From the NCBI RefSeq assembly GCF_000184745.1, contig NC_014931.1, positions 4,030,001 to 4,094,000 on the forward strand: a stretch of DNA of 64,000 nt. The letters run 5' to 3'. Within the stretch, counting starts at the first letter, position 1, and every line of letters starts with the position of its first letter. This DNA is from Variovorax paradoxus EPS (GTDB taxonomy: Bacteria > Pseudomonadota > Gammaproteobacteria > Burkholderiales > Burkholderiaceae_C). A program made the position numbers and the translations under genes. The notes under the pieces were generated by a model that did no database searches, was not told the DNA's origin, and worked only from the letters and a program-made list of their open reading frames with translations. Positions 60,073-64,000 of this stretch are shown piece by piece.

Positions 60073-60966
60073 ATGCACTCGACCGGAACCCTGCGCGGCA
60101 TCGCCGCGATGCTGTTGGCTTGCGCCTTCTTCGCCTGCATGGACGCGCTGCTCAAGAGCCTGGCCGGACACTACCCGCCGGTGCAGGTGATGGCACTGCG
60201 CGGTCTCACGGCCTTGCCTTTGGTGTGCCTCTACATCGCCTGGCGGCGCGAGGCAGGTGGCGTATTCAACCGCCGGACGCGCTGGCGTCTGCACCTGCTG
60301 CGCACCGTGCTCAACATGACGATGCTCGTGCTGTTCGTCTATGGCCTGAAGTCCCTGGGCCTTGCCGAGGCCTACACGCTCACTTTCATCGCTCCGCTGC
60401 TGATGGTGCTCATCGCCGTGCCGCTGCTGGGCGAGTCGGTTCAGCCGCGGCATTGGATCGCCATCGGGCTGGGCTTCATCGGTGTCGTCATCGCATTGCG
60501 GCCCGAGCAAGGGGCCTTTCTCTCGGCGGGTGCCGTGGCGATTCTGGTGGCCGCCATCTGCTATGCGCTGTCGAACGTGCTGGGCCGGCTCATCAGCCGC
60601 ACCGAACCGAGCGCGGCGCTGGTCTTCTGGGCCACGGCCGGCATGGCGGTCGGCGGCGGTCTGCTGTCGGCGCCGCAATGGGTGCCGATCCAGGCGGAGC
60701 ACACGTGGGTGCTTGCAGGTCTGGCCATCAGCGGATTTCTGGGCCAATTGGCCATCGCCGAGGCCTTTCGGCACGGACAGGCTGCTGCCATCGCCCCTTT
60801 CGAATACAGCGCCCTCGCCTGGGGGCTCTTGCTGGACTGGCTGTTCTGGCAAGCCACGGCCGATGTGTGGACGCTGGGCGGCGGCGCGTTGATCATCGCG
60901 AGCGGGCTGTGGTTGGCGCGAAGCGAGGCGCCGAAGGCTGCGGGGAAGAAGCGGCAGGCGGCTTGA
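60073..60966 (+). CDS. EamA/DMT family transporter
   Basis: This 297-aa protein has ten membrane segments in two EamA repeats. AAMLLACAFFACMDALLKSL and AEAYTLTFIAPLLMVLIAVP mark the first, and IAPFEYSALAWGLLLDWLFW the second. It probably exports a small metabolite. The start at 60073 is chosen because the longer frame is not coding-like. Two short hydrophobic segments near the C terminus end in a basic KAAGKKRQAA tail. Confidence 0.88.
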   Translation: MHSTGTLRGIAAMLLACAFFACMDALLKSLAGHYPPVQVMALRGLTALPLVCLYIAWRREAGGVFNRRTRWRLHLLRTVLNMTMLVLFVYGLKSLGLAEAYTLTFIAPLLMVLIAVPLLGESVQPRHWIAIGLGFIGVVIALRPEQGAFLSAGAVAILVAAICYALSNVLGRLISRTEPSAALVFWATAGMAVGGGLLSAPQWVPIQAEHTWVLAGLAISGFLGQLAIAEAFRHGQAAAIAPFEYSALAWGLLLDWLFWQATADVWTLGGGALIIASGLWLARSEAPKAAGKKRQAA

Positions 60967-61113
60967 ATTGCGGCGAAGCGCGTGTGCGAAGCCAGATGTC
61001 TTTGCAGCAAGTTCAAGCGAGGATCTTGAGTGGCTGGATGACGGGTTGAGGCCGGGAGTTCTGGATGCGGTGAGCGGCTACGGTCGGCCAAAACCAGCCA
61101 TCTAGCTCGTCAC

Positions 61114-61776
61114 TTAAATGAACTCCGTAACCCTGGGTCGAGGGCAAGACTTGTCGCTTTGCGCGTTTCGCTGCCCGCCCGCCTGCTCCAGGTACTCGAC
61201 AAACCCGTCGAAGGCATTCAACAAGGGCTGGAACCGCGCCGCAACGCCTTCCAGTTGGCGCAAGGCGTAGCAGGTCGCCTCCAGCGTGGACAGTTGGTCG
61301 GGCCCATGGGCTTTGCGGATACGGTAGTGCGACGGCGGCAGGTTGTGCAGGGCCAAGCGGGGCAACTGTTGCAGTGCCGGGCTTTGGTAGAGCATCTTTC
61401 GGCTTTTGCGCCAGGTGCCGTCCAGCACCACAAGGCGCAGGCGCGACGGGGCTTGCGGCCACTCGGGCTGTAGCGGGGTTGGAACCCGCAGGTCCGGGGC
61501 GGTATCTTGCAGACTGTCCGGGTACAGCAGCAGCGTGTGCTTGCCGTCCACCGGCCAGACGGGCACGGCAAATGCCTCACCCACCACCAAGCGGGAGTGC
61601 TGCAAGCTGAGGTGCAGCAGGCGGGCACTGCCTTTGGCCTGGTGTACCTCCAGCGGATGCTGCAGCACCAATACCTCCACCGCGTGGGCGGTGGGCACGA
61701 CCCAGCGGCAAATGCAGCCGCTGCGCGGGCGCAGGCAAGCGGTGCACTGGGGGCGTGGGACCAAAGCGGCGGACAT
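61114..61776 (-). CDS. tapT: DTW-domain tRNA-uridine aminocarboxypropyltransferase (TapT/TuaA family)
   Basis: This 220-aa protein has the N-terminal zinc-binding-type CTACLRPRSGCICRW, the EVLVLQHPLEVHQAKGSARL region and the DGTW motif (LVVLDGTWRKSRKML) that names the DTW family. Members transfer the aminocarboxypropyl group of SAM to U47 of tRNA (acp3U). The C-terminal segment STLEATCYALRQLEG agrees. It stands alone. Confidence 0.9.
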   Translation of the reverse strand: MSAALVPRPQCTACLRPRSGCICRWVVPTAHAVEVLVLQHPLEVHQAKGSARLLHLSLQHSRLVVGEAFAVPVWPVDGKHTLLLYPDSLQDTAPDLRVPTPLQPEWPQAPSRLRLVVLDGTWRKSRKMLYQSPALQQLPRLALHNLPPSHYRIRKAHGPDQLSTLEATCYALRQLEGVAARFQPLLNAFDGFVEYLEQAGGQRNAQSDKSCPRPRVTEFI

Positions 61777-61900
61777 GGCTGAATTTTATTCAGCGTGCCC
61801 GTGGCAGCCTCGTCACCAAACCCAACTCAAATCGTCATCTCGGTCCGTCGATCGGTTTGCGTTGAATCGCCTCTTGATGCTCTTCGGTGTCGGGCGGCCG

Positions 61901-62257
61901 CTACTCGCGAAACCAGATCTTGAGCGTCACATAGACCGCATAGCTCAGGCCCAGCAGGAACCAAGCGAGGGTAAACATGTTGGCCCAGTAATCGCCGGCG
62001 TTTGCCGCCAGGGTGTAGATCTGATTCCTGCAAACCTTGCCGACGCATGGCACCTCACCCCGAACCAGCGCGCGCAGTAACGCAAACAAGAGGTAGCAGG
62101 CTATGCCAGTAATCACGAGCAATCCCACCGGCCCTACAAGTCCTTCGGTGCGCTCGCCGCTCTCATTCCAACGCGGCTTCCGAAGCAAGTTTTGCCCGAA
62201 TCTATAGCAGGCAAATCCGAGCAGGAGCATCAGCGAGTAGTAAATGAAGGAGCGCAT
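61901..62257 (-). CDS. Small hypothetical membrane protein
   Basis: The 118-aa protein has three hydrophobic segments (SFIYYSLMLLLGFACYRF, GLLVITGIACYLLFALLRAL, FTLAWFLLGLSYAVYVTLKI) and a two-cysteine loop (PCVGKVC). It has no recognised domain. TATATGCGCTCC-type upstream sequence does not give a strong ribosome site. It lies between the tapT gene and the MFS gene; a perfect TGCTGCTGC/GCAGCAGCA hairpin (62272-62292) is just upstream. Confidence 0.6.
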   Translation of the reverse strand: MRSFIYYSLMLLLGFACYRFGQNLLRKPRWNESGERTEGLVGPVGLLVITGIACYLLFALLRALVRGEVPCVGKVCRNQIYTLAANAGDYWANMFTLAWFLLGLSYAVYVTLKIWFRE

Positions 62258-62380
62258 ATCCAGCGATTCGTTGTGCTGCTGCGGAGCAGCAGCAAATGAG
62301 GTGCGGGGATGCTATCCGATCAACGCCTGCGCATTACCCCGCTACGCGTTGTGCGATGGCGCCTCGCCTGCCGGAATCGG

Positions 62381-63820
62381 TCATGCGGCTACTACGGTAC
62401 GTGCGGAGCTCCGAAGCAGACTCACCACGCTCCCGGCCAACGCGGCCAGCGCCGCGATCCCGAGCCCCCAATGCACCGCGTTCTGCGGCGACAGCAACGC
62501 GAATGCCAGGCTCATCCCCAGGCTGCCGAGCGTCAGCCCCGTGAGTCGCGCCGTGCCTTGCGCGCCACCGGCCGCGCCGCTGCGTTCCTTGGGTGCCGAG
62601 AGCAGCATGTTCTGGTTGTTGGGCGTCTGGAAGAAGCCGAAGCCCAGGCCGGCGAGGCTCGTGAATACCGCGATCGGCAAGGCCGGGTTGCCGTGCAGCG
62701 GCCACAGCGCGCACAAGGCCAGGCCCAGTGCGAAACACGCACTCCCTGCCGCGCACAACCATGCGGTCGGAACGCGCTGGGCCAGGCGTGCCGACAGCGG
62801 CGCGGCCAGCATCACCGCCAGGGGCCACGGGGTCATCAAGAGGCCGGCGGTCACCGCGCTCTGACCGAGTTCGTGCTGGATGTAGAACGGCAGCGCGACA
62901 AGGGCCGCCATCTGGCCGGTGAAGCAGCACACGGACGCAATCACCGACACCCGAAAGGAATGCACGCGCAGCAGGTCGAGCGGAATCAACGGTGCCGCCT
63001 TGGGCATCTCGCGCCGCACCAGCAAGACCATGCAGACGGCCGACAGCGCGAGCATCGCGCCGCCTTGCAGCGGATGAGCCACGAGTCGATCGCATCCCAT
63101 GACGAAGGCAGCAAACAGGGCCGCATTGAGCGCGATGCTCCACACGTCGATCTGGCGCGCCGAGCGCTGCGGGCTCGGCAACGCCGCGCAGGCGACAAGC
63201 ACGACAAGGCCGATCGGCAGGTTCACCGCAAAGAGCCACGGCCAGCCTGCCACCGAGAGCAGCAAAGCGCCAAGGGTGGGCCCCGCTGCCGAAGCGGCCG
63301 CGACAGCGAGCGCATTCCAGGCGATGGAGCGCGCCAGCAATCGGCGCGGATAGGTGAAGCGCAGCAACGCAAGCCCCAGCGGCATCACGGCCGCGCTGCC
63401 CAGGCCCTGAAGGCACCGCGCGGCCACGAGCCACGGCAGCGAAGGGGCCAGTGCGCACAGCACCGATGCCGCAGTGAACAGCGCCACGCCACCGGCGAAC
63501 ACACGCCGATACCCGAACCGCTCCCCGATGGCAGAAGCCGGCAACAGGAACATCACCACGGCGAGCTGGTAGGCGGTGACGATCCAGACGGCATCGGCGG
63601 GTGCTGCCTGCAATTGCTGCGCGATGCTCGGCAGCGCGATGTTGGCGATGGCGCCGTCGAGCACCACGAGCACACCCGCGCCCAGGATCGCGGCGACGGC
63701 CGCGAGGCGCCGGGGCAGCGGCAGGCCATCGGCGTCGTGCGCCGCGTTCGCCTCGGGGGTCTGGGCGGCGCGGGCCGGGGTGGAAGAAGAAGCGTTCGGT
63801 TGAAGCGTGGATGACAACAT
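62381..63820 (-). CDS. MFS transporter, DHA2 drug:H+ antiporter type
   Basis: This 479-aa protein has about fourteen membrane segments. Motif A is in IGERFGYRRVFAGG, motif C-like GPTLGALLLSVAGWPWLF, and the N-terminal LVVLDGAIANIALPSIAQQL is characteristic of DHA2/EmrB exporters. It probably exports toxic compounds with proton exchange. No ribosome site is obvious before ATG 63820. It is divergent from a LysR gene, the usual regulator pairing. Confidence 0.9.
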   Translation of the reverse strand: MLSSTLQPNASSSTPARAAQTPEANAAHDADGLPLPRRLAAVAAILGAGVLVVLDGAIANIALPSIAQQLQAAPADAVWIVTAYQLAVVMFLLPASAIGERFGYRRVFAGGVALFTAASVLCALAPSLPWLVAARCLQGLGSAAVMPLGLALLRFTYPRRLLARSIAWNALAVAAASAAGPTLGALLLSVAGWPWLFAVNLPIGLVVLVACAALPSPQRSARQIDVWSIALNAALFAAFVMGCDRLVAHPLQGGAMLALSAVCMVLLVRREMPKAAPLIPLDLLRVHSFRVSVIASVCCFTGQMAALVALPFYIQHELGQSAVTAGLLMTPWPLAVMLAAPLSARLAQRVPTAWLCAAGSACFALGLALCALWPLHGNPALPIAVFTSLAGLGFGFFQTPNNQNMLLSAPKERSGAAGGAQGTARLTGLTLGSLGMSLAFALLSPQNAVHWGLGIAALAALAGSVVSLLRSSARTVVAA

Positions 63821-63961
63821 GATTGGCAACTGGAGGAGGCACGCTTTATCGCGTCGGGTCAGCTTAGGACCGCGCACACGGGTTGCCCAGCGCGTGGCGC
63901 GCAGCTTGTTCCTGCATGCGGCGCCTGTCGAAACCGGCGCAGCCGTGATAGCTTGCGGGCC

Positions 63962-64000
63962 ATGCCGACAGACACCGACCTGAACCTGCTGTTCGCGTTG
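63962..64000 (+). CDS. LysR family regulator, 5' fragment at the window edge
   Basis: Only 13 codons are inside the window, reading MPTDTDLNLLFAL. The DLNLLFAL segment is the conserved start of LysR regulators. Divergence from the MFS exporter supports this and suggests that it regulates that gene through the 141-bp gap 63821-63961. Confidence 0.65.
   Translation, partial: MPTDTDLNLLFAL

Overview
The window looks like a chromosomal stretch of a betaproteobacterium of the Comamonadaceae, most likely Variovorax or a close relative. This rests on uniformly GC-rich coding DNA, a complete iscRSUA-hscBA-fdx operon, polyhydroxyalkanoate metabolism, a B12-dependent methylmalonyl-CoA operon, and dispersed GTTCGGGCTGAGC-type repeats that I associate with this group from memory. 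No search was run, so the genus is an inference.

Layout. 1-9.1 kb: housekeeping genes (folD, an M3 oligopeptidase, a DUF4124/glutaredoxin protein, rpiA, pyrD, a yqjD-yqjE pair, an LhgO-like oxidase, a 40-codon proline-rich micro-ORF, a DUF1266 protein) and tRNA-Val(CAC) with its terminator. 9.2-15.6 kb: dnaQ and the isc operon, with a type 1 IscR box upstream of iscR. 15.7-23.5 kb: uvrB, an aromatic aminotransferase, an intracellular PHA depolymerase with a basic Lys/Ala/Pro tail, an RsxB-like ferredoxin, LysE and EamA transporters and an Lrp regulator. 23.5-34 kb: propionyl-CoA to succinyl-CoA genes on the minus strand (mutase, GNAT, GIY-YIG, meaB, pccB, pccA, bioB, epimerase-like VOC) with a divergent GntR/FCD regulator and a palindromic operator. 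The operon supplies the carboxylase, its biotin, the epimerase, the mutase and the mutase's GTPase chaperone. 34-38.8 kb: IclR regulator, dusA, two divergent single-domain response regulators and a large exported CxxCH protein.

38.8-49.5 kb is accessory: an AraC remnant, an orphan gene, an OhrR/MarR-like regulator with large palindromes and a Tat-exported alpha/beta hydrolase, a TetR-SDR pair, a probable antiporter remnant, a lone acetolactate synthase with divergent Lrp, repeat arrays, an OmpA-domain protein and small orphan genes.

49.5-52.2 kb is the most unusual part: three overlapping genes in visibly AT-richer DNA. They encode an exported protein with a duplicated CxPC domain, a polytopic membrane protein with ordered His motifs, and a small exported protein. 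I recognise none of them. 52.3-64 kb: DUF308 membrane protein, a LuxR-type regulator with a polyglutamine tract, a PhoX/DUF839 Tat protein, VOC and phytanoyl-dioxygenase-like proteins, a DUF2130 coiled-coil protein, EamA, a DTW-domain tRNA modification enzyme, an MFS exporter, and the first 13 codons of a probable LysR gene running off the end.

Start codons were chosen from family alignments recalled from memory and visible ribosome binding sites. Operators are pattern-based predictions.
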